A stretch of DNA of 64,000 bases, taken from positions 5,705-69,704 of the forward strand of contig JBEIRY010000001.1 in NCBI GenBank assembly GCA_040375675.1. The letters run 5' to 3'. The stretch is from CAIUSP01 sp040375675. GTDB taxonomy: Bacteria; Actinomycetota; Thermoleophilia; Solirubrobacterales; 70-9. Positions 1 to 9,748 of the stretch are shown in pieces. Made by a program: the position numbers and the translations under genes. The notes beneath the pieces are model-generated. The model did no database searches. It was not told where the DNA came from and saw only the letters and a program-made list of their open reading frames with translations. How positions within the stretch are numbered: position 1 is the first letter of the stretch; each line of letters opens with the position of its first letter.

Positions 1-1151
1 CGCGAGATGGCCTGAGATGGCTCGGAAACCGCTTCTGCGGTGACTCCGAAATCCACACAGAGATCGGCCAGATCAGATGCCGGAACGCACTTTGCCCCGG
101 GACGGCCAGTGCCCTTCATCTGCTCTTCCGCGATTTCCGTACAGATGAAATCCCCACAGACACCTGCCAGCGCCTCGATCATCCCTGAGGCGTCCTTGTC
201 ATCCAGCACCGCGAGGCAGCAAACCACCGGAGCACCATCGCAGAGAGCCGGCAGGGCCTCGGCAAGGGCCCTGGCGGCGTCTGGATTATGAGCGGCGTCG
301 AGCACCACCGGCGGATCCCCCTCACGCAACTCCAGCCGTCCTCGGACGACCATCTCCTTACTTGCCATTTCTCGCACCACCTTGGATACATCTCCAACCA
401 GCGCCTCGGCAGCAGCGACGGCGAGTCCGAGGTTTCGCCTCTGGAAGGGCGGAAGACTCTCCGGGCCCGCCGGCTCGGCGATGACCCAACGAGCGTGACG
501 GTCGGCAACAAACTTCTCTACCACCGGCTCCACCCAGGAGGAGGGATCCGGTCCGGTGATCAGGACGCTGTGGTCGCGCAGAACCGCGAGCTTCTCGGCC
601 GCGATCTCGGCAACCGTTTCGCCGAGCCACTCGGTGTGGTCGAGTCCGACCGAGGTGAGAACCGTCACCTTGGAGGGCAGGACGTTCGTTGCATCGAGCC
701 GCCCACCCAACCCCGCCTCGATCGCCGCCACCTCCACTCCGGCCTCGGCAAAGGCACAAAAGGCCGCAGCTGTGAGCAACTCGTACTGAGTGACGGGTCC
801 CTCATCCTCCCCGGCCGCTCGGTCCGCCGCAACGGCAGCTCGCTCGGTCTGCTCGAGAACCGTGAGGAAGAGATCCCCCTCTATCGGCTTCCCGTCGATC
901 TCGATTCGCTCGCGCCAAGAATCAAGATGAGGAGAGAGGTAGGCACCGGTACTGCGCTCACCCGGCTCTGCAACCAGCCGCGCAATGAAGCGCGTGGTCG
1001 AGGATTTGCCGTTGGTGCCGACGATGTGCGCGCTGGCAAAGCGACGCTGGGGCATCCCCAGCAGCGAACAGAGTCGCTGCATACGCTCGAGACCCAGCTT
1101 CCACCCGATCGGCTCTCGCGCAGCGAGGATCCGCTCGGCGGCAGCGTCCAC
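1..1151 (-). CDS. folC: Folylpolyglutamate synthase / dihydrofolate synthase, 3' end cut by window
   Basis: Adds glutamate to folates (and to dihydropteroate) with ATP in the cytoplasm. The reading frame runs without a stop from a GTG at 1151 to the window edge, so the C-terminal end is missing. Seen: the Mur-ligase-type P-loop GTNGKSS near residues 45-51, the family stretch AGLGGRLDATN, and a later LDAAHNPDA motif that opens the C-terminal Mur-ligase domain. The start lies 6 bases after the valS stop, so the two genes are very likely cotranscribed (valS-folC is a common order). A CTG three codons upstream is a possible alternative start; the AGGAG-like sequence lies inside the end of valS. 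Family assignment is firm; the exact start is not. Confidence 0.9.
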   Translation of the reverse strand, partial: MDAAAERILAAREPIGWKLGLERMQRLCSLLGMPQRRFASAHIVGTNGKSSTTRFIARLVAEPGERSTGAYLSPHLDSWRERIEIDGKPIEGDLFLTVLEQTERAAVAADRAAGEDEGPVTQYELLTAAAFCAFAEAGVEVAAIEAGLGGRLDATNVLPSKVTVLTSVGLDHTEWLGETVAEIAAEKLAVLRDHSVLITGPDPSSWVEPVVEKFVADRHARWVIAEPAGPESLPPFQRRNLGLAVAAAEALVGDVSKVVREMASKEMVVRGRLELREGDPPVVLDAAHNPDAARALAEALPALCDGAPVVCCLAVLDDKDASGMIEALAGVCGDFICTEIAEEQMKGTGRPGAKCVPASDLADLCVDFGVTAEAVSEPSQAIS

Positions 1152-1156
1152 CTTGC

Positions 1157-3709
1157 TCAGGAGAGCTCCTCCAGCTCGCCTTTGTATCGCTCGAGTTTTT
1201 CGCGCTCCTCGTCGACGACATCTGCTGGCGCGCTGGAAACGAACTTCTCGTTCGCCAACTTGCCCTCGGCACGAGAAACCTCAGAGCGCAGCTTTTCGCG
1301 ACGCTCCTCGATCCTCGCGGCGACTGCCTCGGCATCCACCCCGTCAGCGGCCAGGAGCTCTATGCCGGCCACGGTTGCGATCGCATCCCCTTCGGTCTGT
1401 CCGAACTCGACCCTGGTCAACCGACCAACCAGCTCATGCGGCTGATCACCCGAGCTGCGTCCGTTCAGCGAAGCGCCTGCGGCGACGCCAGCGAGGTCGC
1501 GCCAGCGACGCAGCGCTCGGGTCATCTCGATCGCCGCTCCTATCTCGTCCTCTGCGGCCTGATCGATGAGAGACTCGTCGAATTCGGGGTAGGAGTGAAT
1601 CATCAACGCCTCGGGCAGATCCTCGCGCTCCGGCATATACGAGTAGATCTCCTCGGTCACGAAGGGGACGAAGGGGTGTGAAAGGGCCAAGGTCTGTTCG
1701 AGGATCCAGAGCAGGGTTCGGGAGGCATCCTCGTCCCCGTCGTAGAGCCTCGGCTTGACGATCTCCAGATACCAGTCGCAGAGCTCTGACCAGAAGAACT
1801 CGTAGAGCCCGAGAACCGCGTGGGCAAAATCAAACCTTCCGACGCACTCAGACACATCCTGGGTAGCCCGCTGGAATCGAGAGATGATCCAGCGATCCTC
1901 TACCCGATCACTCCCAGGGCCAGGCACGACTGAGCTGTCGCAAGAGGTGAGGATCAGCCTGGAGGCGTTCCAGAGCTTGTTGGCGAGATCACGACCCTGT
2001 TGAACTCTGGCCTGCGAGAAGCGCACATCCTGGGTCGATGACATCGCGAGCAGACCGAACCGCAGCGCGTCAGCGCCGCTCTGATCGATCTCCTCGAGCG
2101 GGTCTATGCCGGTGCCGAGGCTCTTCGACATGCGGCGCCCGTCGGGGGCCTGGATGACCGAATGAACGTAGACATCGGAGAACGGGACCTCGCCGGTGAA
2201 CTCGAGCGAGCACATGATCATCCGGGCGACCCAGAGGAAGAGAATCTCCCTCGCGGTAGTCAGGAAGTCGGTCGGGAAGAAGGCCTTGTAGTCAGGGGCG
2301 TCGGTGTTCGGCCAGCCCAATGTGGCGAACGGCCAGAGGGCAGAACTGAACCAGGTGTCGAGGACATCCTCGTCGCGCACCCATCCATCGCCGGTTGGTT
2401 CGCTCTCGCCTACGTAGATCTCCTCGCCGCGGTACCAGACAGGAAGCCTGTGTCCCCACCAGAGCTGACGTGAGATGCACCAGGGTCGGATCTTGCTCAT
2501 CCAGTCGAGGTAGACCTCTCGCGACGAATCTGGCGTGAACTTGACCTCACCGCGCTCGACCACGTCTATCGCAGGCTGTGCGAGCTGGTCCATGCTGCAG
2601 AACCACTGCAAGGAGATGAGCGGCTCGATCCGCTCGCCGGAGCGGTGAGAGAAAGGAACCGAGTGAACGTACTCCGACTCCGAGCGCAGCGCGCCCTCAG
2701 CCCGCAAGGCCTCGACCACCGCGACCTGCGCCTCTGCCGCCGTGCTCCCGGAGTAAGGCTCGCCCGCCTCGGCAGACATCCGCCCGTCCTCGCCGATCAC
2801 GCTGATCTCCTCGAGACCGTGCTTTCGGCCGATCTCGAAGTCGTTCGGGTCGTGTCCAGGAGTGATCTTGAGGGCTCCGGTGCCGAACTCTGGGTCGACG
2901 TGTTCGTCGGCGATCACCGGAATGCGGCGACCGACCAGCGGCAAGATCACCTCTGAACCGACCAGCGCGGAGTAGCGCTCATCGCCCGGAGCAACCGCAA
3001 CCGCTGTGTCGGCAAGCATCGTTTCGGGCCGGACGGTGGCGACCACCAGTTCGCCAGATCCATCGGCGAGTGGGTAGGCGATCTCGTAGAGGCTGTCGGT
3101 TACCTCGCGGTTTTCCACCTCGAGATCAGAAATGGCCGAGCGTGAGCCCGGGTCCCAATTGACCATGTAGTTGTCGCGATAGATGTATCCACGCTCGTAG
3201 AGCTCACAGAAGACCCGAACCACGGCTTTGGCGTAGTCGTCGTCGAGAGTGAACCTCTCGCGCTCGTAATCGCACGAGGCGCCGAGCCGCTTGTACTGCT
3301 CGACGATGGTCGAGCCGTATTCGGCCTTCCACTCCCAGACCCGATCCACAAATGCATCACGCCCCAACTCATGCCTGTCTCCCCCTTGGGAGCGCAACTC
3401 CTTCTCGACCACAGCCTGAGTTGCGATGCCAGCGTGGTCGGTTCCGAGCACCCAGAGCGTGTTGTGTCCCTGCATCCGGCGCATCCGAACCAGCGCGTCT
3501 TGGATCGAGCCGTTCAGCGCATGGCCCATGTGCAGCGCGCCGGTCACATTGGGAGGAGGAATCGCCACCGAGAAGTTCTCGGCCGGAGTGCCGGTGGCCT
3601 CGGGATGGAACCAGCCGCCTTCCATCCAGCGTTCGAACACACGGGATTCCACCTCGCCGGGATCCCAACGGGTAGTCGCTTCAAGTTTTGCCTTGCGCTC
3701 GTCGCTCAC
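1157..3709 (-). CDS. valS: Valyl-tRNA synthetase
   Basis: Charges tRNA-Val with valine; class Ia synthetase of 850 residues, normal length. Seen: the HIGH-type motif HMGH at residues 60-63 inside PPPNVTGALH, the editing (CP1) domain with TVRPETMLADTAVAV near 225-239, the KMSKS-type motif RMSKS at 526-530, and a lysine/glutamate-rich C-terminal coiled coil from about residue 790 that is typical of ValRS. The start is GTG (MSDERKAKLE). It is followed closely by folC, and clpX ends 59 bases upstream on the same strand, so transcription from clpX may continue into it. Confidence 0.97.
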   Translation of the reverse strand: MSDERKAKLEATTRWDPGEVESRVFERWMEGGWFHPEATGTPAENFSVAIPPPNVTGALHMGHALNGSIQDALVRMRRMQGHNTLWVLGTDHAGIATQAVVEKELRSQGGDRHELGRDAFVDRVWEWKAEYGSTIVEQYKRLGASCDYERERFTLDDDYAKAVVRVFCELYERGYIYRDNYMVNWDPGSRSAISDLEVENREVTDSLYEIAYPLADGSGELVVATVRPETMLADTAVAVAPGDERYSALVGSEVILPLVGRRIPVIADEHVDPEFGTGALKITPGHDPNDFEIGRKHGLEEISVIGEDGRMSAEAGEPYSGSTAAEAQVAVVEALRAEGALRSESEYVHSVPFSHRSGERIEPLISLQWFCSMDQLAQPAIDVVERGEVKFTPDSSREVYLDWMSKIRPWCISRQLWWGHRLPVWYRGEEIYVGESEPTGDGWVRDEDVLDTWFSSALWPFATLGWPNTDAPDYKAFFPTDFLTTAREILFLWVARMIMCSLEFTGEVPFSDVYVHSVIQAPDGRRMSKSLGTGIDPLEEIDQSGADALRFGLLAMSSTQDVRFSQARVQQGRDLANKLWNASRLILTSCDSSVVPGPGSDRVEDRWIISRFQRATQDVSECVGRFDFAHAVLGLYEFFWSELCDWYLEIVKPRLYDGDEDASRTLLWILEQTLALSHPFVPFVTEEIYSYMPEREDLPEALMIHSYPEFDESLIDQAAEDEIGAAIEMTRALRRWRDLAGVAAGASLNGRSSGDQPHELVGRLTRVEFGQTEGDAIATVAGIELLAADGVDAEAVAARIEERREKLRSEVSRAEGKLANEKFVSSAPADVVDEEREKLERYKGELEELS

Positions 3710-3768
3710 TGCTCAGGCGATTATCGCCGCAAAGCGGTCACCGATGCGTCGGTGAGGATGCTGCCGAC

Positions 3769-5094
3769 TCAGGCGGTCCGCTCGCCGAGCGCGCCAGCCG
3801 GATCTCCGGAGGAGACATCGACGCCCACCGGAGGAACTTCGCCGGTGACGATCTCGGGCGGCAGGCCCTTCTCGATGGTCTCCTTGGTGATGATGCAGCG
3901 GGTCACATCGGCGCGAGAGGGCAGCTCGAACTGAACATCGAGCAAAGTCTCTTCGAGGATCGAGCGCAAGCCCCTGGCGCCAGCGTCGCGTTCGATGGCC
4001 CTGTCGGCAATCGCAGCGAGTGAGTCAGGCGCAAATACGAGCTCGACATCGTCGTACTTGAAGGAGCTGCGGAACTGATTGATCAGAGCGTTGCGAGGCT
4101 CGGTGAGAATCCTGATCAGGTCCTCGCGCTTGAGCTGGTGGATGGCCGAGACAACGGGGAGCCTTCCGATGAATTCCGGAATCCGGCCGTACTCCATCAG
4201 ATCCTCGGGAAGCACATGCTCGAACACCTCTCCCAGGTCCTCGGCGGCCTGTGAAGCAATCTCGGCGCCGAAGCCGATGCCCTTGTTCCCGACCCGTTTC
4301 TCGACCACCTGATCCAGCTGGGCAAAAGAACCACCGCAGATGAAGAGGATGTTCGAAGTGTCGATCGTGAGGAACTCCTGATGAGGATGCTTGCGGCCAC
4401 CTTGCGGAGGGACCGAAGCGGTAGTTCCTTCGATGATCTTCAAGAGGGCCTGCTGAACGCCCTCTCCCGATACATCGCGGGTGAGCGAAGGGTTGTCGGC
4501 CTTGCGGGCGATCTTGTCGATCTCGTCGAGGTAGATGATTCCCCGCTCGGCCTTCTTCACATCGAAGTCCGCGGCCTGAATCAACTTGAGCAGGATGTTC
4601 TCGACATCCTCTCCGACATAGCCTGCCTCGGTCAGCGCGGTCGCGTCGGCGATCGCAAAGGGAACGTTGATGATCCGCGCAAGTGTCTGCGCGAGCAAAG
4701 TCTTGCCGCAACCGGTGGGACCGAGCAAGAGGATGTTCGACTTCTGGAGCTCGACATCGTTCGACTCGGAGCCGGCCATCTGGACCCGCTTGTAGTGGTT
4801 GTAGACCGCAACCGATAGCGAACGCTTGGCTGTTTCTTGGCCGACCACATACTCGTTCAGGGTCTCGAAGATCTCGGTCGGCTTGGGCAGGCTCTCCATC
4901 TCGAGGCCGGTCGCAGCTGAGCTACTCGAACCGGAGACCTCTTCATCGATGATCTCGTTGCAGAGGTCGATGCACTCATCGCACACGTACACGCCCGGGC
5001 CGGCGATCAGCTTCTTGACCTGACGCTGCGACTTTCCGCAGAAACTGCAAAGCAGCTGCTCATTGGAATCGGTGGGACGTGCCAGCGGACTCAA
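3769..5094 (-). CDS. clpX: ATP-dependent Clp protease ATP-binding subunit ClpX
   Basis: AAA+ unfoldase that feeds substrates to ClpP. Seen: N-terminal C4 zinc finger (Cys16, Cys19, Cys38, Cys41), Walker A GPTGCGKT at 125-132, Walker B IIYLDEID at 186-193, an IGF tripeptide in GNKGIGFGAE that docks on ClpP, and the sensor region RIPEFIGRLP. The 441-residue length is usual. The start is uncertain: TTG at 5094 has a GAGGAG only one base in front, which is too close, whereas a CTG nine bases downstream would be well spaced. clpP lies upstream on the same strand, separated by an M23 peptidase gene, so this is an interrupted clpP-clpX neighbourhood. Confidence 0.97.
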   Translation of the reverse strand: MSPLARPTDSNEQLLCSFCGKSQRQVKKLIAGPGVYVCDECIDLCNEIIDEEVSGSSSSAATGLEMESLPKPTEIFETLNEYVVGQETAKRSLSVAVYNHYKRVQMAGSESNDVELQKSNILLLGPTGCGKTLLAQTLARIINVPFAIADATALTEAGYVGEDVENILLKLIQAADFDVKKAERGIIYLDEIDKIARKADNPSLTRDVSGEGVQQALLKIIEGTTASVPPQGGRKHPHQEFLTIDTSNILFICGGSFAQLDQVVEKRVGNKGIGFGAEIASQAAEDLGEVFEHVLPEDLMEYGRIPEFIGRLPVVSAIHQLKREDLIRILTEPRNALINQFRSSFKYDDVELVFAPDSLAAIADRAIERDAGARGLRSILEETLLDVQFELPSRADVTRCIITKETIEKGLPPEIVTGEVPPVGVDVSSGDPAGALGERTA

Positions 5095-5215
5095 CTCCTC
5101 GATCGTGATGGTCGGTTTGGAGGGCAGCGGATCTCTGATCTGCCCGTGTGCAGGTGGATTACGCCGCTTCAGGCGTGTTTCCTGCCCGAAAGCCAGAATG
5201 CGAGAGAGCTTGCGT

Positions 5216-5968
5216 TTAGCTGAAGCGATCCCAGCGGGCCAGATCCGGCCAGGGGTCTATCTCCCGGCCGCGATCACGGATCTCGAAGTGCAGGTGGCAA
5301 CCGGTGCCGGTCGCGTTGCCGGTGGTCCCCACACGCCCGACTGTCTCGCCGGTGATGACGCGCTCTCCCAAGCCCGGGAAGGCCGGCTTCCTCAGATGTG
5401 CGTAGAAGTAGGAGCGGCGCTCATGCGCACCGAGTATTCGCAGGTAATTGCCGTAGAGCACGGGGTCATAACCGCGAGAGATCACCTTGCCAGCCCTCAC
5501 AGCAGCCAGCGGTGTGCCGCACCTCGTCATCACGTCGTAGCCTTCGTGGAGGCGATCACCAGATCGGGGAGCCCCGAACAGCCCGAGCCACCCCCTTGCC
5601 CAGTGCGGCCCCCTGACCGGAAAGTAATGACCTGCAAAACGGAACTCGCCGAGTCTCCGCCTTGGACCACCTGACACAGAAGCAAAGACCGAGTACCGGC
5701 CATCAGCGGCTGGTTTGTCAGCGTTGGTCAAACCGTCCCATTCGAACTCGCTGATCTCGTCTGGAGAAAGCGATTCGATCACGATCCGGCGCACCGACCG
5801 ACCGCGATTGCCCTTCGGCACGAAGAGGACCTCGACCCTGGACGGATCGGACACCTTGGCCTCGTCGAGCGAGAACGAAACCCGAACCCCTTCTCCTCCG
5901 TAGAACGCTCGCTTCGGCGCCACAGAAGCGCTCGAGAACTCCCCGACAGGAACAGCCATTGCGGGCAC
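5216..5968 (-). CDS. Secreted M23 (LytM-type) peptidase
   Basis: Probably a cell-wall endopeptidase or a LytM regulator outside the membrane. Seen: zinc motif HEGYD, the YFYAHL strand, and HLHFE with the second catalytic histidine, so the LytM domain looks active. An Ig-like domain of about 130 residues precedes it. The annotated GTG at 5968 leaves no signal peptide. The same frame continues open upstream and encodes LAAALLLALICLFAGTLA before the AMA cleavage-like site, which is a convincing signal peptide, but I find no ATG, GTG or TTG for it. A GGAGG (near 6066) followed after about 7 bases by ATA at 6055 would start it inside the clpP 3' end. The gene sits between clpP and clpX. Confidence 0.85.
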   Translation of the reverse strand: MPAMAVPVGEFSSASVAPKRAFYGGEGVRVSFSLDEAKVSDPSRVEVLFVPKGNRGRSVRRIVIESLSPDEISEFEWDGLTNADKPAADGRYSVFASVSGGPRRRLGEFRFAGHYFPVRGPHWARGWLGLFGAPRSGDRLHEGYDVMTRCGTPLAAVRAGKVISRGYDPVLYGNYLRILGAHERRSYFYAHLRKPAFPGLGERVITGETVGRVGTTGNATGTGCHLHFEIRDRGREIDPWPDLARWDRFS

Positions 5969-6018
5969 AGCGAGAGTGCCTGCAAAGAGGCAGATCAGGG
6001 CAAGAAGCAGCGCCGCGG

Positions 6019-6603
6019 CTAGCGGTGCTCGATGACGCGGTCGACCAGGTTGTATTCCTTGGCCTCCTCCGCGGTCATGAAGTAATCGCGCTCGGTGTCC
6101 TCTGTGACCTTTTCGAGCGGCTGACCCGTGTGCTTGGCGATGATCTCGTCCAGACGCTTACGGCTGTCGATGATCTCCTTGGCGTGGATCTCGATATCGG
6201 TAGCTTGGCCCTGGAATCCGGCAGAGACCTGATGGATCAGGATCTTCGAGTTCGGCAGCGACATCCGCTTACCGGCCGCCCCGCCAGCCAACAGCAAGGC
6301 ACCCATGCTCATCGCAATACCTACGCAGATGGTCTGCACGTCAGGCTTGATGAACTGCATCGCGTCGTAAATCGCCAGTCCGGCATAGACCGAGCCGCCG
6401 GGCGAGTTGATGTAGAGGCTGATGTCCTTGTCGGGGTCCTCGGACTCGAGGTGGATCAGCTGAGCGACGATCAGGTTGGCGATGTCCTCCGTGACAGGCG
6501 TACCGAGGAAGACGATCCGCTCGTTCAGCAGGCGTGAGTAGATGTCGAAAGCACGCTCTCCGCGCGAGGTCTGCTCGACAACCATTGGGACCATTGGAGT
6601 CAT
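6019..6603 (-). CDS. clpP: ATP-dependent Clp protease proteolytic subunit
   Basis: Serine protease that forms the ClpXP/ClpCP barrel. The start chosen is the ATG at 6603 (MTPMVPMVVE), 12 bases after the tig stop; longer versions only add tig-overlapping sequence. That gives 194 residues, the usual size. The catalytic triad is visible: Ser99 in AMSMGALLLAGG, His124 in ILIHQVSAG, and Asp173 in TERDYF. No long propeptide. It follows tig directly (tig-clpP-clpX is the widespread order), with an M23 gene inserted before clpX. Confidence 0.97.
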   Translation of the reverse strand: MTPMVPMVVEQTSRGERAFDIYSRLLNERIVFLGTPVTEDIANLIVAQLIHLESEDPDKDISLYINSPGGSVYAGLAIYDAMQFIKPDVQTICVGIAMSMGALLLAGGAAGKRMSLPNSKILIHQVSAGFQGQATDIEIHAKEIIDSRKRLDEIIAKHTGQPLEKVTEDTERDYFMTAEEAKEYNLVDRVIEHR

Positions 6604-6614
6604 CGCAAGCGAGT

Positions 6615-8036
6615 CTAGCGAGCGGTCTGGTCGGGACCGTCTGCAGGTCCTTCCCCGGGCGTCCACAGGCCGCCCTTTTCCTCGCGCTCCTTCTCGGGGG
6701 TCCAGATTGCTTCCTTGGCCTCGGCGGCCTCGGGCGCGATCGGCGTGGCCTCAGCAGCAATCATCTCCAGGGCCTTCTTCAAGCGGAGCTCATCTACCAG
6801 TTCGTCCTCGCGGCCCGCTTCACGAAGCTGCTTCAGAGCGTCTTCAGGTTCGGGGTGGCCGTGATCTTCGTGACCGGGCGGGATCGCCAGCGCCTCCAGC
6901 ATCTCGGCCTCGCCGATCTCGATCTTCTCGGCCTCAGCGATCGCCTCGAGTACTGCCTCGCGCTTCAGCGCCTGCTCGGCATCGGGACGAATCTCGGCCA
7001 CCATCGCCTCGGTCGTCTTGCCCTGCATTTCGGCATAGCGCTCGCCGCTGATCCCCTGCTGGGCAAGAGCGCGCTCCAGCCTCCTCCACATCTCGAGCGC
7101 CCTGCCGTCGATAACCGCATCGGGGAGCTCGACCGTGGATGTCGCTACCGCGGCGTCCAACGCCGCCGCCCTGAAAGCCTCTTCGGACTGGCCCTCGAGG
7201 ACCTCCTTCATCTGTGAGGCGATCTCCTCGCGCAGCTCGGCGAGGGTCTCGAACTCCGATGCCTCGGCGGCGAAGTCATCGTCGAGTTCCGGCAGGACCT
7301 TCTCGCGGATCTCCTTCAGCTTGATGGTGAAGGTCGCGTGCTTGCCCTGGATCTCCTCGGCCGGATAGTCATCGGGAAAATCGACCTCCGCAACTACCTC
7401 CTCACCAGGCTCGGCACCGACAAGCGGCTTCTCGAAGTCAGGCAGGACCTGCCCGCCACCCAATTCGAGCAAGAAGTCGCTTGCTGTACCTCCCTCGAAG
7501 ACCTCGTCATCGATCTTGCCTTCGTAGTCGAGCAACACCGCATCGCCCTGAGCAGCCTTACGGCCCTCGACCGGCTCGAGCTTGGCAAAGGCCTGCCTCA
7601 GGCGCTCGAGCTCTCCCTCGACAGCATCGACTGGAACATCGGCCTCGGCGCGAGGCGCCTCTACGCCCTTCCACTTGCCGAGCTTTGCGTCGGGGCGGAT
7701 CGAGACCTCGAAGGCGAATGAGAGAGGCTCCCCCTCCTCGGGCATCTTCTCCAAGCTGATAGAGGGATCACCGACAGGCTTTACCTTCGAGTCGTCGAGC
7801 GCGCTTACGTACCACTCGGCCAGAGAACTCTCGATCGCCTCGTTCAGCACGGCGTCGCGGCCGAGGCGCTGAAGGACCATCTCCGGGGGCACCTTGCCCT
7901 TGCGGAAACCCTCGATCTTCATCTCCTTGCCGAGGCGCTCGGCCGCTGCGTCGATCCGGTTCTGGATCTCTTCCGCAGGCACTTCTGCCTCGATCTTGCG
8001 GCGTGATTCCGGTAGCTCGGTTACGGTCGTCTTCAT
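6615..8036 (-). CDS. tig: Trigger factor (ribosome-bound peptidyl-prolyl isomerase chaperone)
   Basis: Binds L23 at the ribosome exit and shields nascent chains. The start is ATG at 8036 (MKTTVTELPES), which opens directly with the ribosome-binding domain; the sequence upstream is intergenic. Seen: the N-terminal domain with GFRKGKVPPE (the ribosome-docking signature), a FKBP-like PPIase domain from about residue 150 (GDAVLLDYEGKID), and a helical C-terminal chaperone domain. A charged tail rich in E, P and W extends beyond the conserved part. About 473 residues. First gene of the tig-clpP block. Confidence 0.96.
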   Translation of the reverse strand: MKTTVTELPESRRKIEAEVPAEEIQNRIDAAAERLGKEMKIEGFRKGKVPPEMVLQRLGRDAVLNEAIESSLAEWYVSALDDSKVKPVGDPSISLEKMPEEGEPLSFAFEVSIRPDAKLGKWKGVEAPRAEADVPVDAVEGELERLRQAFAKLEPVEGRKAAQGDAVLLDYEGKIDDEVFEGGTASDFLLELGGGQVLPDFEKPLVGAEPGEEVVAEVDFPDDYPAEEIQGKHATFTIKLKEIREKVLPELDDDFAAEASEFETLAELREEIASQMKEVLEGQSEEAFRAAALDAAVATSTVELPDAVIDGRALEMWRRLERALAQQGISGERYAEMQGKTTEAMVAEIRPDAEQALKREAVLEAIAEAEKIEIGEAEMLEALAIPPGHEDHGHPEPEDALKQLREAGREDELVDELRLKKALEMIAAEATPIAPEAAEAKEAIWTPEKEREEKGGLWTPGEGPADGPDQTAR

Positions 8037-8206
8037 CGCTGCGATGACCTTAGAGAAACCTGACGGCCGACCCCTTCCTGCCCGGGTGAAATTCGCGTCG
8101 CGAATACTCACCGGAGCGCCGGGAAGGGCCTACTCGTTTGCGATCGACCTCGGCGCGACCTTCTTGGCGCTGGGCGCTTACGGAATCCAGCGCGCTTTCG
8201 TGCCGC

Positions 8207-9748
8207 TCAGCGGTCTCCGGAGGCGTAGCCGATGATCGATTTGTCGATCAGCCACTCGACCGGTGCTCGGTCGTCGGTATAGACCTCGCCTCCCGGCAGC
8301 CTCGGTGTGATTCGCACTGCCTCGATCGCTGCCTGGTTACGCAGCTCGTCAGGCAACAGCTCGAGATTTCTCCGCAAGCGCGCCGCAGAAGCGTTGCCGG
8401 CGGTGCCCAGAAGCAGCGTGTTCGACTCGGTGACCGGATCTCGCAGCACGGTCGGGAAGACCTCGGCCATGGTGCGGCCCACGACCCGCTCCAGCTCGTC
8501 GTCGCCGCTCGGGTGCCCGACATTGACGATTACCGAGCCACCGGGGGCGAGACGACTCCTGACCGTCTCGAAGAACTCTCTGGTGGTCAGGTAGAAGGGA
8601 ATGTAGGGCTGGCGATACGCATCGACCAGGATCAGATCGAACCCGCCGTCTGAGGCCCTAAGCCAAGGGCGAGCATCGGCGTGATGGACACGCAGGTTCT
8701 GATCGAGTTGGAGGTCGAAGTAGCGCTGGCCCAACTCGGTCAGCTTCGGATCGAGTTCGACACCGTCTACCTGAATGCCGGGGAAGTAGTGCCCGAACGC
8801 CCTTTCGCTGGTACCGGCGGCATTGCCGAGGATCGCGACCTTCTCTGGGACCTCGTCGCGGGCCGCGAACGGCAGCGTGATCAGGCCGTCCCAGTAGTTG
8901 CCGGTCACGTAAGTCGCCGGGCGCCAGAGCGAATGCTGGGCGACGCCCTCGTTCAACTCGAGCCGGCGATCGCCATCCGGCTCGGCAACCACCCGGGCGT
9001 ACTGGAACTCGGTCTCGCCGTCCCACAAGACCCTCTCCCCTGGACCTTCTGCCTTGACATTGCCTGCCGGGATCAGCGCAAGCAGAGCAATCGCCACGGG
9101 GAGCGCAACCAAGCGCCAGCCCAACCCGAAGGCTGCCACCAGAGCAAGTAGGGCAGCGAATATCAGGAAGGTGAGCCTCGTTCCGAGGAAGGGGATGGCC
9201 ACCAATGCCGCGAGCATGGTGCCGATCAGGGATCCGACGGTCGAAACGGCGTAGAGCCTCCCCGCCACCGAGCCAGTGTGGTCGACATCGGGGACCGCGA
9301 GTCTGACCGCATACGGCGAACAGGCGCCGAGCAAGATGACCGGCACCGCGATCAACAGCAAGACCCCGATCAACGATCCGACGAACGCACCTGCTGCGAT
9401 CTGATCGAGTGCTCCGACCGACACCTCGAACAGAGGCCGTGCAGCAAACGGAACCACTGCCAGTAGCAGGGCTGCCGCGGCGACTATCCAGCAGAGCCCG
9501 CGCAGATGCGGGTGACGGTCGGCGACCTTCCCACCGAACCAGTAACCGATCGAAAGAGAGACCAGCACCACAGCGATCGTGTTGGCCCAGATGATCGTCG
9601 AGGCACCGAAGAACGGTGCGATCAACCTCGCCGCTGCTATCTCGGCGCCGAGGCAACAGAGACCCACCGCGAAGGCGAGCAGGTAGAGGAACCAGATACT
9701 TGCTCCTTCTGCCTCGATCTCGGGGCGTCGCGGCCTGGCAGCGGTCAA
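8207..9748 (-). CDS. Membrane-fused spermidine synthase-like protein
   Basis: A 513-residue protein with about seven to eight hydrophobic helices in the first 230 residues, then a soluble Rossmann domain of the polyamine aminopropyltransferase class (VAILGNAAGTSERAFGHY, VDGVELDPKL, DLILVDAYRQPYIPFYLTT). Proteins of this fused type are common in Actinobacteria and are usually annotated as spermidine synthases; the true substrate is unproven. The start is TTG at 9748, overlapping the ctaG stop by four bases (TTGA), so the two are translationally coupled. Coupling to ctaG hints at a membrane role, but that is inference. Confidence 0.8.
   Translation of the reverse strand: MTAARPRRPEIEAEGASIWFLYLLAFAVGLCCLGAEIAAARLIAPFFGASTIIWANTIAVVLVSLSIGYWFGGKVADRHPHLRGLCWIVAAAALLLAVVPFAARPLFEVSVGALDQIAAGAFVGSLIGVLLLIAVPVILLGACSPYAVRLAVPDVDHTGSVAGRLYAVSTVGSLIGTMLAALVAIPFLGTRLTFLIFAALLALVAAFGLGWRLVALPVAIALLALIPAGNVKAEGPGERVLWDGETEFQYARVVAEPDGDRRLELNEGVAQHSLWRPATYVTGNYWDGLITLPFAARDEVPEKVAILGNAAGTSERAFGHYFPGIQVDGVELDPKLTELGQRYFDLQLDQNLRVHHADARPWLRASDGGFDLILVDAYRQPYIPFYLTTREFFETVRSRLAPGGSVIVNVGHPSGDDELERVVGRTMAEVFPTVLRDPVTESNTLLLGTAGNASAARLRRNLELLPDELRNQAAIEAVRITPRLPGGEVYTDDRAPVEWLIDKSIIGYASGDR

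Noticed and set aside
288..1445. Long plus-strand reading frame across folC and valS
   Set aside because: It is antisense to two clearly conserved genes, with composition typical of the shadow of a G+C-rich coding region.
5095..5215. Open frame between the M23 stop and clpX, readable as an N-terminal extension of ClpX
   Set aside because: It has no start codon with a plausible ribosome binding site and the encoded sequence shows no family resemblance; ClpX proteins begin near the zinc finger.
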